Assembly (NCBI GenBank): GCA_964019165.1
Contig: OZ025281.1
Location: 5,737,799 to 5,801,798 of the forward strand
DNA: 64,000 nucleotides
From: Mastigias papua
Lineage: Eukaryota; Cnidaria; Scyphozoa; Rhizostomeae; Mastigiidae
Reading direction: 5' to 3'
Shown: in pieces, positions 28,301-34,366 of the stretch
Position numbering within the stretch: position 1 is the first letter of the stretch
Layout of the letters: each line of letters starts with the position of its first letter
Notes under the pieces: generated by a model
What the model saw: the letters and a program-made list of their open reading frames with translations, nothing else
Database searches by the model: none
Told to the model about the DNA's origin: nothing
Position numbers and translations under genes: made by a program

Positions 28301-28707
28301 ACCTCAATATCTCAGCTTCTGACAGCACGTGGCCATTTTCAATCCTTTAAACTTGTATACCATCAATTATAAGACTAATAACGAGATGGCTTCATCGATT
28401 AGACATGTGTCTGTCACACATGAACGACAATACTGTAATGCAATCAAGCCACAAATTTACCGATGACAATTATCATACTTGTTAATTTCATGACTTGATT
28501 ATTTATCTGCTGATCAAAATGTTCAGAGCAAACAATCAAAAGAGTTACCTTTCTCCTTCATGAAACAGATTAAGAAGCTCATTTGGTATTTCAATCAATC
28601 CAAACTGTGATTCTGACAGATCAGTAACAAATGTAAGTGTTTGAACCATCTCTTTTCTTTTATTCAAACCAGCAATATCAGCCAACTTATTGAGTTCATA
28701 ATCAGTT
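1039..28707 (-). CDS. DSCC1: DSCC1/DCC1, sister chromatid cohesion protein (nine exons, 3' end off window)
   Basis: DSCC1 joins CTF8 to the CTF18-RFC clamp loader. This loads PCNA at forks, contacts DNA polymerase epsilon and supports sister-chromatid cohesion in the nucleus. Nine minus-strand exons with GT-AG borders join in phase into about 300 residues that follow the family order. Landmarks, in order, are FVIRGDIHEEAILC and ADTSNALLLLP in the N-terminal half, SSYYELKKVKPRLSKL, YTFDDLSCTIQAS then GFWRILDIGYKEK, NCLEIHGE, YRLSEERVCQF, and EFLEAWQQSVPDG. All match what I know of vertebrate DSCC1, which is about 390 residues. The first few residues and the last ~95-100 are missing from view. 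Introns run from 0.3 to 9.6 kb and carry most of the transposons in this half. No stop or frameshift was seen in any exon, so the gene looks functional. Confidence 0.9.
1378..2375 (-). pseudogene. hAT-superfamily transposase remnant
   Basis: Read on the minus strand, 2375 to about 2160 encodes a broken transposase core with YVVCLAHTLHLAIGDVLYK. This is the conserved C-x-A-H-x-L-x-L region of hAT transposases. A linker follows at about 1970-1850, and at 1378-1767 the C-terminal dimerisation motif (FPTLVANERAFSTVGHFL, R-T-S-L-S). In-frame stops and at least one frame change break it, and no terminal repeats were found. It sits inside a DSCC1 intron, in the same orientation as the gene. A domesticated gene is unlikely given the stops. 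Confidence 0.85.
2559..2640. repeat. Degenerate TTTCCCTGATT-type repeat
   Basis: Words of the type CCCTG(A/G)TTTTCC recur several times here. They recur again near 3230-3260 and 22200-22480, and more loosely near 31330-31400. This suggests one dispersed repeat family; no ends were defined. Confidence 0.35.
2688..2768. repeat. 14-bp tandem repeat
   Basis: About six copies of a 14-bp unit, GCAAGCCTGTCTGC with A/G and C/T variants alternating, lie head to tail in a DSCC1 intron. Confidence 0.85.
2770..3865. other. DSCC1 intron, no recognised feature
   Basis: Intron between exons 3866-3948 and 1039-1116. Apart from the CCCTGATATTTTCC-like words near 3230 I see no gene, terminal repeat or domain-bearing frame. 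The 75-codon frame at 3438-3665 has no recognisable content. Confidence 0.5.
3866..3948 (-). CDS. DSCC1: DSCC1 exon, eighth seen
   Basis: 83 nt. Acceptor CTCACGTAG|G, donor AAAG|GTTCGT. It completes a Gly codon with the previous exon and encodes TPDVIYRLSEERVCQFVAEC then ILRGAGK. This is the family segment corresponding to VYFELDADKVCR in vertebrates. It ends in phase 0, matching exon 1039-1116. Confidence 0.9.
3949..4975. other. DSCC1 intron, no recognised feature
   Basis: Plain intron sequence between an exon and a MITE. The open frames at 4626-4948 on either strand carry no motif that I recognise. Confidence 0.45.
5068..5160. repeat. AT-rich TAA/ATT simple repeat, partly palindromic
   Basis: Runs of TAA/TTA/GAT trinucleotides, partly self-complementary, inside the MITE. 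The minus-strand frame over it (I/M-rich) is an artefact of the repeat. Confidence 0.8.
5649..5691 (+). other. LINE 3'-terminal RNA hairpin (copy 1)
   Basis: The outer stem is GGAGGG/CCCTCC, then CTCTT/AAGAG, then TCAGC/GCTGA around a TTT loop. A C bulges on the 5' side and CTA on the 3' side. The same plan with changed pairs occurs at 10287-10330. It is probably the element recognised by the cognate reverse transcriptase. Confidence 0.75.
5709..5765. repeat. (ATGAA)n LINE tail
   Basis: About ten pentamer units with a few C or G variants follow the hairpin directly and end at the target duplication, so this is the element's tail rather than an independent microsatellite. Confidence 0.85.
5885..6474. 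other. DSCC1 intron, no recognised feature
   Basis: No gene or terminal repeat recognised. A short ACCGGTATTACC/AATACCGGT inverted motif is visible near 6259-6304. Confidence 0.45.
6475..6575. repeat. (TGAG)n microsatellite
   Basis: About 22 tetramer units, with one GC variant and a (TG) end, in a DSCC1 intron about 50 bp from exon 6629-6681. The repetitive S-L-T-H minus-strand frame here is not a gene. Confidence 0.95.
6629..6681 (-). CDS. DSCC1: DSCC1 exon, seventh seen
   Basis: 53 nt. Acceptor TTTCTAATAG|A, donor GAAG|GTTAGT. It completes an Arg codon with the previous exon and encodes EVLQNCLEIHGEISACE, aligning with MIEHCLKCYG of vertebrate DSCC1. It ends one base into a Gly codon, which exon 3866-3948 completes. 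Confidence 0.88.
6995..7133 (-). CDS. DSCC1: DSCC1 exon, sixth seen
   Basis: 139 nt. Acceptor TTTGCAG|G, donor CAAG|GTTTAC. It encodes GFWRILDIGYKEKAF, LKLVEEERWELDEIPLE and CEILQDLYP. The G-x-W-R-x-L-D-x-x-Y signature is the most conserved stretch of DCC1. The intron upstream holds the intact LINE. Confidence 0.93.
7351..10188 (+). CDS. LINE ORF2: endonuclease-reverse transcriptase, intact
   Basis: This is a 945-residue protein for target-primed reverse transcription. Residues 1 to ~215 are an APE-type (EEP) endonuclease: SLNVNGLRGH at the start, NET near 30, MGDTNCD at 135-141, and LSDH ending at D204-H205. The reverse transcriptase covers about 430-740. FVDLKKAFDTVDHD places a catalytic Asp at 579, GVPQGS is at 635-640, and YADD at 666-669 supplies the other catalytic Asps. 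The C-terminal ~200 residues contain the WGVCG...QNRAARIVTG and TWNSLP blocks typical of CR1/L2-like LINEs. The ATG at 7351 is the first in frame and begins directly at the endonuclease motif. No stop or frameshift was found, so enzymatic competence is plausible. Confidence 0.95.
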   Translation: MASLNVNGLRGHLDQVKILMNDMGIDILALNETTLDCSIDQNITEIAGYNQQRLDRSRFGGGVSIYVRDTIKFHARNDIPNDNLEILCIEVHPPKSRPILVVAWYRPPSDPVSTFAKAEKFLSYLDKESKEMILMGDTNCDLSSGSPDSNSRCIQNLYQLFSFKQLIDEPTRVTLTSSTLIDHIATTSINNILESGVHKVSLSDHYMIFCKRKLNAVVVGGHKLVKSRNMKHCNEESFLADISHFFWDELVYRTNDTNTMVNDWSSLFSAVIEKHAPIREMRVSDKNSPWVNSELKYLMKSRDKLKKVAVKHKSPAMMSCYKKARNAVNNLNVSLKKQYFTNKIIEHKGNMKETWKITNELFNKRSKSTNITSLKDGDVEIGGKREISNTMNSYFCSVGEELAEKIDDSPNPLLRGDWTVNESISSFRFHEIKDQHIRDAMSKIKTSKGFDTDNISSYFLKLALPYINSSLTYIFNKSIEKGEFPTQWKMARVTPIFKDGDKSVKNNYRPISVLPVVSRLFEKLVYNQLYQYLNENTLLASSQSGFRALHSTITALLKCTDDWYSGLDQGKYVGVVFVDLKKAFDTVDHDILLQKLALYGIQDHELEWFKSYLSNRSQFTRVNGIDSEVENINIGVPQGSCLGPLLFLIYINDLPKFVKNASVYMYADDTSLNFKANNISLLSEPLNEDLEALDNWLKGNKLSLKVAKTLSMVISTKQKHAALKQQTDQLNLQIRQSALEAVPSTKYLGVHIDNSLNWKKHIEEISKKISRSLGLLKYAKRFLPLESLNNIYTSIVDPHFRYCCSVWGVCGLTEIHQLQKLQNRAARIVTGSNYDAPSKPLLETLGWKTIEELIRNETQIMVFKSVNELAPQYLSDLFVANSTISSYNLRRTATDLRLPKKTSSKGQKSFSYRGVATWNSLPVESKRASNLANFKSSIFSVFDIN
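10287..10330 (+). other. LINE 3'-terminal RNA hairpin (copy 2)
   Basis: The stems are GGAGGG/CCCTCC, CCCTT/AAGGG and CAGCT/AGCTG, with the same C and CTA bulges as the hairpin at 5649-5691. The middle stem differs by a C-G to T-A pair change, that is, covariation. It lies about 100 bp after the stop codon and 11 bp before the (TAA)n tail. Confidence 0.8.
10342..10372. repeat. (TAA)n LINE tail
   Basis: About ten TAA units form the 3' terminus of the LINE. CR1/L2- and I-type LINEs commonly end in short tandem repeats rather than poly(A). Confidence 0.9.
10394..10484 (-). CDS. DSCC1: DSCC1 exon, fifth seen
   Basis: 91 nt. Acceptor TTTTTTTCAG|T, donor AATG|GTGTGT. It encodes YTFDDLSCTIQASDREVRAA and then LDKIYAFQLN, matching the family's DDLL-x-x-IQAS(E/D) block. 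It ends one base into the Gly codon that exon 6995-7133 completes. The LINE tail begins only about 21 bp past this donor site. Confidence 0.93.
13019..13034. repeat. G16 homopolymer
   Basis: Uninterrupted run of 16 G in a DSCC1 intron, possibly G-quadruplex-forming or of unstable length. Confidence 0.9.
14939..15076. repeat. 45-bp minisatellite, three copies
   Basis: Units at 14939, 14984 and 15029 begin GAAATCGTATGCAAGTGGG and differ at two or three positions. They are directly abutting with no spacers, so this is not a CRISPR-like array. The 45-bp period keeps frame on the minus strand, but there is no sign of a gene. Confidence 0.95.
15672..15716. repeat. (GATTA)n microsatellite
   Basis: About eight pentamer units, degenerating at the right end. 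Confidence 0.9.
16254..16382 (-). CDS. DSCC1: DSCC1 exon, fourth seen
   Basis: 129 nt, 43 codons, phase 0 to 0. Acceptor TTTCCTTCTAG|A, donor GATAAA|GTGAGT. It encodes IVCSLSSYYELKKVKPRLSK, LRQILGKTLYHGPE and DSVDDK, matching NYWELRRRRPKLKKL in vertebrates. An alternative AG 11 bp downstream would break the phase with the upstream exon, so the upstream AG is chosen. Confidence 0.92.
17054..17091 (-). CDS. DSCC1: DSCC1 exon, third seen (short)
   Basis: 38 nt. Acceptor TTTAATTCTAG|A, donor AAAT|GTACGT. It encodes EFEENRAQRADAN, a poorly conserved linker. It is supported mainly by splice sites and by phase: it takes one base from the previous exon and ends in phase 0, as both neighbours require. 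Confidence 0.7.
17092..18841. other. DSCC1 intron
   Basis: Intron between exons 18842-18972 and 17054-17091. Besides the inverted repeat above, a C-rich stretch near 18690-18715 resembles one end of a hAT element but no partner was found. No other feature recognised. Confidence 0.45.
17716..17781. repeat. 15-bp perfect inverted repeat
   Basis: AAAAGTTTCGGACAA at 17716-17730 and its exact complement at 17767-17781, with a 36-nt loop. Probably the remnant of a MITE; no flanking duplication was found. Confidence 0.7.
18842..18972 (-). CDS. DSCC1: DSCC1 exon, second seen
   Basis: 131 nt. Acceptor TTTTTGTAG|C, donor AAAG|GTATTT. It completes a Ser codon (AG|C) with exon 28549-28707 and encodes FVIRGDIHEEAILCTKHASY, EIRAADTSNALLLLPSLQTP and HLK. 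VIRGD...A-x-LC and ADTSN are hallmark DSCC1 motifs. A longer open frame runs through the acceptor, but the upstream codons do not match the family. Confidence 0.94.
19240..20655 (+). pseudogene. R2/R4-like LINE reverse transcriptase, degenerate 5' part
   Basis: Fragments in shifting frames follow the order of reverse transcriptases of LINEs with a restriction-like endonuclease. A DMIPCSWLLE-type block occurs near 19300, GIFQ...SVISTIPLTSILRK near 19470-19530, and EDLKLC where FMDDLKL is usual, near 19590. Then come DDSFKYFGVQELDSIK near 19790, a Cys/His region near 20460-20510 (CECSKMAQ), and LWDYTIQK near 20580. Many stops and frameshifts are present. It resumes at 21490 after an insertion. 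It lies antisense in DSCC1's largest intron. Confidence 0.75.
20660..21485. mobile_element. Inverted-repeat retroelement fragment, possibly Penelope-like
   Basis: About 140 bp at 20663-20802 is repeated inverted at 21079-21176 plus 21439-21485, about 90% alike, with ~275 bp between. A SINE splits the right arm. With the SINE removed, the right arm is open from an ATG at 21114 (MEQSSSWN..., then EYLDSFCHRSDLK), so it may be the start of an element ORF with an inverted partial copy. A GAGTCGAAACG motif precedes it. Inverted or tandem partial copies are usual for Penelope-like elements, but no domain is present to prove the class. It interrupts the R2/R4-like LINE. Confidence 0.6.
21175..21438 (+). 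mobile_element. tRNA-derived SINE, young copy with 13-bp target duplication
   Basis: The 264-bp insert is flanked by exact 13-bp repeats TATTACTGAAATC at 21162-21174 and 21439-21451. The head carries RNA polymerase III box A (TGGCCAAGTGG, 21184-21194) and box B (GGTTCGAGCC, 21228-21237). The body has no coding role despite open frames across it. An older copy of the same family lies at 34678-34931. It cannot serve as a tRNA gene because there is no closing acceptor stem. Confidence 0.9.
21490..21765 (+). pseudogene. R2/R4-like LINE, C-terminal endonuclease region
   Basis: This continues the pseudogene at 19240-20655 after the insertion. KKCISVDFAI and EKVDKYQDLKREL, then GALGTTPK near 21670-21700, match the end of the restriction-like endonuclease domain, whose family pattern has IDFA-x-P and KYxDLxxE. 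Stops are present. Confidence 0.75.
21770..24700. other. DSCC1 intron with diffuse repeats
   Basis: Repeat-like TTCCAGGTTTTTCAGGG and CCCTGACTTTTCC words lie at about 22210-22480. A tandem near-duplicate of CACAAATTCTTATATGACT lies near 23897-23946. Open frames at 21850, 22849, 23349 and 24165 have no recognisable motif. Confidence 0.45.
24721..27480 (+). pseudogene. CR1-like LINE with SGNH-type ORF1, decayed and internally deleted
   Basis: The order along the strand is ORF1 remnants from about 24721, with an esterase-like segment near 25590-25740 (IILVIGTNDIAHE). The start of the endonuclease follows at about 25955-26540 (ESLNIDSLLLHMDEV, ILALNQTK). Then there is a jump to reverse transcriptase at about 26560-27010 (FEKLVYDQLY..., LFIDLRKVFDIVDHGALL, RYINDLP). 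The C-terminal region is at about 27120-27400 (YCCSVWGSCG). Stops and frame changes are frequent and about 0.9 kb between endonuclease and RT is missing. It lies antisense in a DSCC1 intron. Confidence 0.8.
27481..28548. other. DSCC1 intron, no recognised feature
   Basis: No element ends or domains found. The frame at 28065-28253 is unrecognised. Confidence 0.45.
28549..28707 (-). CDS. DSCC1: DSCC1 exon, first seen (N-terminal)
   Basis: 159 nt. Acceptor TTGTGCAAAG|A, donor GAAAG|GTAACT. It encodes TDYELNKLADIAGLNKRKE, LTFVTDLSESQFGLIEIPNE and LLNLFHEGE, and ends with AG of the Ser codon completed by exon 18842-18972. This corresponds to the family N-terminus just after the first ~10 residues. 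An ATG at 28733 would allow reading through the acceptor without a further exon. The phase and the AG suggest instead a small first exon upstream, which I could not place. Confidence 0.85.
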
Positions 28708-28811
28708 CTTTGCACAATATAAAAGAAAAACAAGCAGTCATCTCACCAAAATGTAACTCTATTAATAACGATAGCCAATATGCAGCTAACGAAGTTCTGA
28801 TGCTCTTAGTA

Positions 28812-29262
28812 CAGTACCTCCTCGATTATCCGGCCGCTTCTGGACACAACAATTACAAAAGGGGGTCGGATAATCCCAAAAGGCCGGTTAAGTAAAACTA
28901 CGCTTTTGGACATCATGCACAAGAAAAAGGTAAGATAAGTAGAAAGTGTTCTTATTATGCACAAGTAAACTTGCTATTGTTGCATTACATTAATGTATAG
29001 AAAAGAACAGCTCCAAAAAGGCAAATCCTATTCAAATTATTTACAACGTAGCACATCAACAATAAGTCTGGCTGCACATGCACTCCAGATATACCAATAT
29101 TTATATTCACAACAACATGATGTGATTTGAATGGTAAATAATAAGATTTTATATTCGTAAATGGAAAATAACACTTCAATTTAATATAAAGTTTAGCACT
29201 GGGGTCACAGCAGGACAATCGAGGGACGGTTGATTGAGATGCGGTTAATCAAGGAAGTATAG
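28812..29262. mobile_element. pogo/Tigger-like MITE
   Basis: The left end CAGTACCTCCTCGATTATCC follows a TA. The right end, read inverted, is CTATACTTCCTTGATTAACC and is followed by TA. The ends match at about three quarters of positions. TA duplications and CAGT..CTCGATTATCCG-type ends are typical of the pogo/Tigger branch of Tc1/mariner. About 450 bp, no transposase. It sits just upstream of the first DSCC1 exon seen. Confidence 0.6.
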
Positions 29263-29551
29263 TACAAAACAATGGAATTTTGATAAATGCAGATTAACTG
29301 CCATTTATTATGGATAGGCTAACAATTACCTAATCATATAAAGATAACAGAGTTTAGGAGAAAGGGAAAGTGAGTGTGAGAAAATAACTGACCCAAGCGT
29401 AATTTAAACTCGTGACCTCTGACTTGGCCAGGAATACAAAACGACTGAGTGTGTATAAACAAGCAAATATTCAATCGCAAGCCACAAAATTACACGCTAT
29501 GTGTAATGCTGTAACAAGAAGCCAGTATAATAGGCAGTGGATATGTAATAA

Positions 29552-30018
29552 ATGCCAACTAAAGCCGCGGCAGCTTCTGGGAGATTGGAAAGCGATATCA
29601 AAGAAAGAGTTGGTAAAGCAGCGGCTGTCTTCCTGAAGATGGAGAGAATTTGGAAGAGCTCAAAAATGGACAAGAAAATTAAGCTTCAATTGTACAACAC
29701 TATCTTACTGCCGAAGTTGCTGTATGCTAGCGACACTTGGAAAGAAATAACGGCGATCTCGAAGAAACTAGAGAGGCTTCCCATCAAAGATGTTCGTGGC
29801 GGATTCTTGGGATATTTTACCACGACCATATTACAAAGAGGAAGGCTCTTCGGGGTGCACAAGCACGATAGCTTCACAACACGGTAACAGAAAGGGGGCT
29901 CACAATCTGCTTCTATGCCGTGCCAGCGTTTTGTAAAGAAACTATTTGATTGCGAGGCTACAAATGTAAAATGAATGAAGGGACGACCGAGGCACACCGA
30001 GGGTAGCATGGCGAAGAA
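29552..30018 (+). pseudogene. LINE reverse transcriptase C-terminal fragment, left part
   Basis: The frame contains SSKMDKKIKLQLYNTILLPK, then LLYASDTWKEI. These correspond to the K-x-x-LY-x-x-x-x-x-x-LLY-G-x-E-x-W block after the catalytic core in jockey/RTE-type LINEs. It then degenerates toward GRPRHT near 29970. A MITE interrupts it at 30019, and it resumes after 30528. Confidence 0.65.
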
Positions 30019-30528
30019 GCATAGTGGGCAAATCTCGACTGGCTGTTAGCGCGATCCCCAGTTGGGGAATCTTCTGCTTTATTGACCAATCAGAATGCTA
30101 GAATCCCAAATTTTACTACACTTCCTTCAAAAAACCCGGTGTAAAATCTGTTAAGACTTATCCGAAATTTTTTTCATATAAATATTATCACAAGATATTT
30201 CTGCAAAAATCTACCGCGAACTTTTTCGAGATCGCTCCCCGTTCAAGAAATATCACGCTTTGATCACGAAGCAACGTTTACGTACCTTCCAGTCGATATA
30301 TTGAACGGGGAACGATCTCGAAAAAGCCCGCGGTAGATTTTTGGAGAAATATCTTGGGATAACATTTATTGAAAAAAATTTCGGATAAGTCTTAACAGAT
30401 TTTACACCGGGTTTCTTGAAGGAAGTGTAGTAAAATTGGAGATTCTGGCCTTCTGATTGGTCAAGAAGGCAGAAGATTTCCCAATTGGGGATTGTGGTAA
30501 CAGCCAATCAAGATTTGTCCACTATGCT
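30019..30528. mobile_element. Long-TIR MITE (Mutator-like?), 510 bp
   Basis: Two arms of about 220 bp are inverted copies at roughly 88% identity, leaving only a short centre, so the element is nearly one palindrome. Ends are GCATAGTGG.../...CCACTATGC. The flanks carry a direct repeat of TGGCGAAGAA (30009-30018 and 30529-30538). Long TIRs with a 9-10 bp duplication suggest the Mutator superfamily, although end phasing allows 7-10 bp. It interrupts the LINE fragment. Confidence 0.8.
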
Positions 30529-30700
30529 TGGCGAAGAACATTTCAAAATAACATGAGGATGCTGAACATCAAGAGTGAAGCAGTGGAGAGGGTGGCTGCC
30601 AAAAGAAACCAATGAAAGATGTTATCTGCCTGATGTGCAGGCTTGCGCGGAAAGGTTTGAGGCATAAGGTCTAAGGCCTAAGTCACAAAATTTAGGATTG
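30529..30700 (+). pseudogene. LINE C-terminal fragment, right part
   Basis: Continuation of the LINE at 29552 after the MITE, identifiable mainly by continuity across the target duplication. Out of frame and with stops. Confidence 0.45.
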
Positions 30701-32714
30701 AAAGAGTTATTATCTACAGCTAAATTGCACCATATGATTACGCAACATAAAAATAAGGTCAATAGGTTGAAAATGTGCAATTTTGTTAGGAAGTGCAATC
30801 ATAAATTAGGAATCTTGTAAATGAGCATGAATTAAAGACAATTAAATAATATATTCAAATAGTTGTGTAAGGGGACAGCTAAGCTACCAAAACTGGAAGA
30901 CCTAGAAACCTATGATTTTAAGTTTTGGTCTCAAAAAAGTTTAAGAATCGATTAAAACCACAAAAGTATACATTCTGTGAAAAGTATAAGCATTATCAAA
31001 TTTTTACAGTGGCATAAAATGTAACAATGATTACATGAACAACTGATAGCTGCTGACATATGAAGTGGAAGCTGTAGCTTGGTGATGAGTCATATATCCA
31101 GAATGATAACAAAGAGAGAGAACATATTTATAACCATCATGATTTATTCGGTAATGTATTCATGTCCATTGAAAGTCAAGACAATCAGTTGATGGCAATT
31201 CACATAACTAAGACAAAATCAGTTGATGACATTTCCTTTATAGCAATTCAACTCATAGTTGAGTCATCCTTGGTTAGGGAAGGGATAAGATCGAGTGGAT
31301 TATACAGGGTGAAGGGATCATACTTGTTTTCAAAGCAAAACTTCCCTGACATTTACTGGCTCTCTCTGACATTCACTGATCTACCTAAATTTTGATAATT
31401 TTCTCCCTGCTTTGCCAGAACATATGAAACCTGAGGATAGGGAAATAAGTGGAGTCAAAATCATGTGATGTGAGGCAGGATGTAAAAGAAAGCACATGTG
31501 GTGAGCAAAAGCAGGGATTTCAGTGGGGGGGGGGGGGCGAGCGATAGCGCGCGCGCACGGAGGCACGTGCCCATCGATACATTTGAGAGCGATTAGTCGC
31601 GCGCCCAGTAATAAACATTCCCCTTATGGTGAGCGACATCCGGAATCCGACAATCGTTAAGATCCATTCTTGAGTAGTAGGTTCGCCCACTTGAGAAACT
31701 CCTTTTCGAAACGGACACTTTGGTATTGACTTTTAAAGGACTGACACATGTTTGTCATTTCTTATTTGTTGGTGAGGCAGGGGTGCTTCTTCGTTTCCAT
31801 TTTCTAACGCTCTCTTTGCTTGTTTGTCTTTCACTTTTCTGAACAGCATTAAAACTTCCCTCCACATTTTCAAGTCACTTAAACCCTTCATATGCTCAAA
31901 TTCAAAGGTCGCGAGAGCGCGCTTAGCACCGAGAGCAACATACTTCTGTCAAACGTCTCTCTATGTCAATCCCGTTATCATTTGAAGTTGAATGCTTGCA
32001 GGATATAAAGCAAAAACGATTGCAGGTCCTTTAAAAGCCACGTAATATTTTCCAAACTGAATAATTAAAAGAAATCTTTACGAGAGTTAACGCTCAGCTA
32101 TGGCTTGCTTGTAGAAAAATGAAAGGGAAACGCTATTGATTTCCATTTTTCAGAAAATAACTTCACTATGTCGTGTTCTCAAATAATTGTCAGTCGCTCG
32201 CCCTACTCTGGTCACGCGAGCGTTTGGTCGCGCGCCTCAATTTCAGAGCGTGAAAGTCCTGTTTTCAAAAGCCAGAAATCAATAGAGCACATCTCATCCC
32301 TTTTTGCCCCTTGGGTGGAAGGCAGGGAGTGATCCCCATTGTCACAGTGTTGCAGGAGTCCTTGTGCCTATATTCCAATATGTGAAATGTCTATTTCCAA
32401 GGAAAAGTGGCAAAACATCATTGTCTTACACCTCTTGCATAATTAAAAACAAGATCTGAAGGATATCAAGGGGAAAAACAAATTTTATATAAATGGCAAC
32501 TATACAAAAACATGAAAAGTCTGTTGGTACTAGAAAAACTTCTAAATAGCACAACATAGCAGGAACATTTTTCAGGCATACTGAAAGCCTTTCTGACTGG
32601 CACTCATCAGAGTATGAAATGTCGGATAACAACTGAAAGGTGAACCAAAACATACAGCCAGATACGGATATATGTGGTATGATGAACAATACATCCAATT
32701 GGTAATATGATTGG
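30701..32714. other. No gene recognised; GC-rich repeat ends at 31520-31620 and ~32190-32260
   Basis: A G14 run at 31524-31537 is followed by GCGAGCGATAGCGCGCGCGC. CGCTCGC and GCGCGC words recur near 32196-32245, so a ~0.75 kb TIR element may lie between them, but the ends do not align well enough to call. Its interior (31640-31900, minus strand) reads open in short stretches without a known domain. Confidence 0.4.
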
Positions 32715-33697
32715 CCAATAGTACCTTTTCACCACTGTTTATTCCAAGTGTGAAAACTAACTCCTTTTGTTTACACAAGATTGGGTTTTGAGTCTTTATG
32801 TAAACTAATTCCAAAACATGTAAAGGAAAGGACGATTTTGCTTGCCAAGTTATCCAAAAATTATCATCTGTATATTCTGGATCTTTGATGAGATGTTGTG
32901 CAATGGATGAAACACATTTCCTTTTAGGATTGAATATTTTATACATACAAAGTGGCTGTTCCCACATTTCTTTCTTTTTTATCCACACAGGGACATGCTG
33001 CTTTATTCTGTCTGACAGTCTCTGCATATTGCACCCTACATACCAAGCTTCACATTGTCATGAAAATTCAGAAATTATACAACATTTTTGAGTGGTACGA
33101 TTCCTACCCTTTTAGCAGGTGGTAGCATTACCCTAGTGTTGTAAACCACATGAGCTTGCACATCATAAAAGCAAGGTGTAATTGATTTATTACTTTGGTT
33201 TTCAAGTTTTGATGGAACACTTCCAATCCAGGGCAATTTTAGGTAAACTGGGCCCTTCTAAGGACCAAATGATTTATCTGATGAAAAGCTGGCTAGTTTG
33301 TCCTTAATTAAAGAAGGGTATCTTTTACATATCAATCATCAATGGTAAACTGCTTTATTTTGTCTAGCTCAGAGTCTACATTAGTTTTAGATCAAACTAT
33401 ATGTGTCCTGTGAATTAGCATTTTGATAAGGCAAATTTCCCCTGCTTCTAGACAGAAGGAATTCCAACAAATGTATTGGTCAGTAAATGTCAGCTTCCTG
33501 TAACTGCAGGTGAGCAATCCAATCCCCTGTTTATCCACCACAAAATATAGAAAATTAAAGGAGCTGCTTTGCTCTTTCTCAACTGTTAATTTTCGAGCTG
33601 GATTAAGCAGGTTGAGGTTTTCATGAAAATGATGACATTTCTTTCCATGACAATGATATAAAAAGCATTCAGTATGCCTAAAAAGAAATGTTCCCAC
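32715..33697 (-). pseudogene. Penelope-like element: RT C-terminus and GIY-YIG endonuclease
   Basis: Read on the minus strand, 33697-33392 encodes late reverse-transcriptase/thumb motifs (LTCSYRKLTFTDQYICWNSF). 33300-33100 encodes KLPWIGSVPSKL and RVMLPPAK. 33056-32725 encodes the GIY-YIG nuclease, starting AWYVGCNMQRLSDRIKQHVP and including the IAQHL, VLELVYIK and CKQKELVF blocks. This order is diagnostic for Penelope-like elements. At first sight the two long frames look like exons of a host gene with good splice sites. The linking frame between them shows the retroelement order, with stops near 33280 and 33070. It is 5'-truncated. Confidence 0.85.
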
Positions 33698-33730
33698 TAT
33701 TTAATGCTTTATTGAAAATATATCAACCTA

Positions 33731-33870
33731 GATTTTCAGGGTCAATTATGTCAGATTATGTAGATTTTCAGGGTCAATTATGTCAGATTATGTAGATTTT
33801 CAGGGTCAATTATGTCAGATTATGTAGATTTTCAGGGTCAATTATGTCAGATTATGTAGATTTTCAGGTT
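33731..33870. repeat. 32-bp minisatellite, ~4.4 copies
   Basis: Units starting GATTTTCAGGGTCAATTATG at 33731, 33763, 33795 and 33827 are virtually identical. A fifth breaks off near 33869. The homogeneity indicates recent expansion, next to the start of the Penelope-like pseudogene. Confidence 0.95.
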
Positions 33871-34227
33871 CAACGTATAAAAAATTCCACTTAAACAAGC
33901 TTCAAAAGTTACTTATCATCAGCGCATAAGACACTTTACCCCAATTTTATTGGATAAGCATCTGGACAAGAGAAAGTGTAACAGCATATTCACGAGGTAT
34001 TCTGTGAAGTCTAGGGAGGAAGTTGATGTCTCTTTAATAATCCAACTCTTTGTTGAAGTTCATGGGTGCTAGGATGTACTGATTTTTAATAGGACTGAAG
34101 CATAGGAATAAGATCTAATACTACCATTGTCATGCTGTGCCTCATCAATTTCTCATCTGTCAAAATTTTGTAGTTTGTGAATACATTCAATACTACAGGT
34201 AACTAGTAAAGACAATGAGGGCCAATC

Positions 34228-34366
34228 TATGAAAGCAGTCATTACAGTTCAGGGGCCCCATGATATGGAATGCATTAAATAAAGATTTAAAGAAGCAGGT
34301 ATTTAAAGAAACTGTCAAGCATGAGTTAAAAATCAAACATGGGAACATGACACACATTGTCATTTA
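34228..34366 (+). pseudogene. CR1/L2-like LINE extreme C-terminus
   Basis: MKAVITVQGPMIWNALNKDL then KKQVFKETVKHEL, ending at a stop. This is the QGP-x-IWN-x-L(P)-x-x-(I/L)K...F-K-x-x-x-K tail that closes the proteins of CR1/L2-like LINEs. The rest of the element is absent (5' truncation). Confidence 0.7.

Noticed and set aside
28733..28733. ATG at 28733 as the DSCC1 start
   Set aside because: It would translate the pyrimidine tract before the acceptor (MFFFYIVQ), which does not resemble the family; kept only as an alternative.
31520..32260. Complete TIR element with GCGAGCG/CGCTCGC ends
   Set aside because: The ends share words but do not align as inverted repeats and no duplication was found; left as a note.
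32572..33697. Exons of a second host gene on the minus strand
   Set aside because: The connecting sequence and motif order identify a Penelope-like element; see feature 32715-33697.
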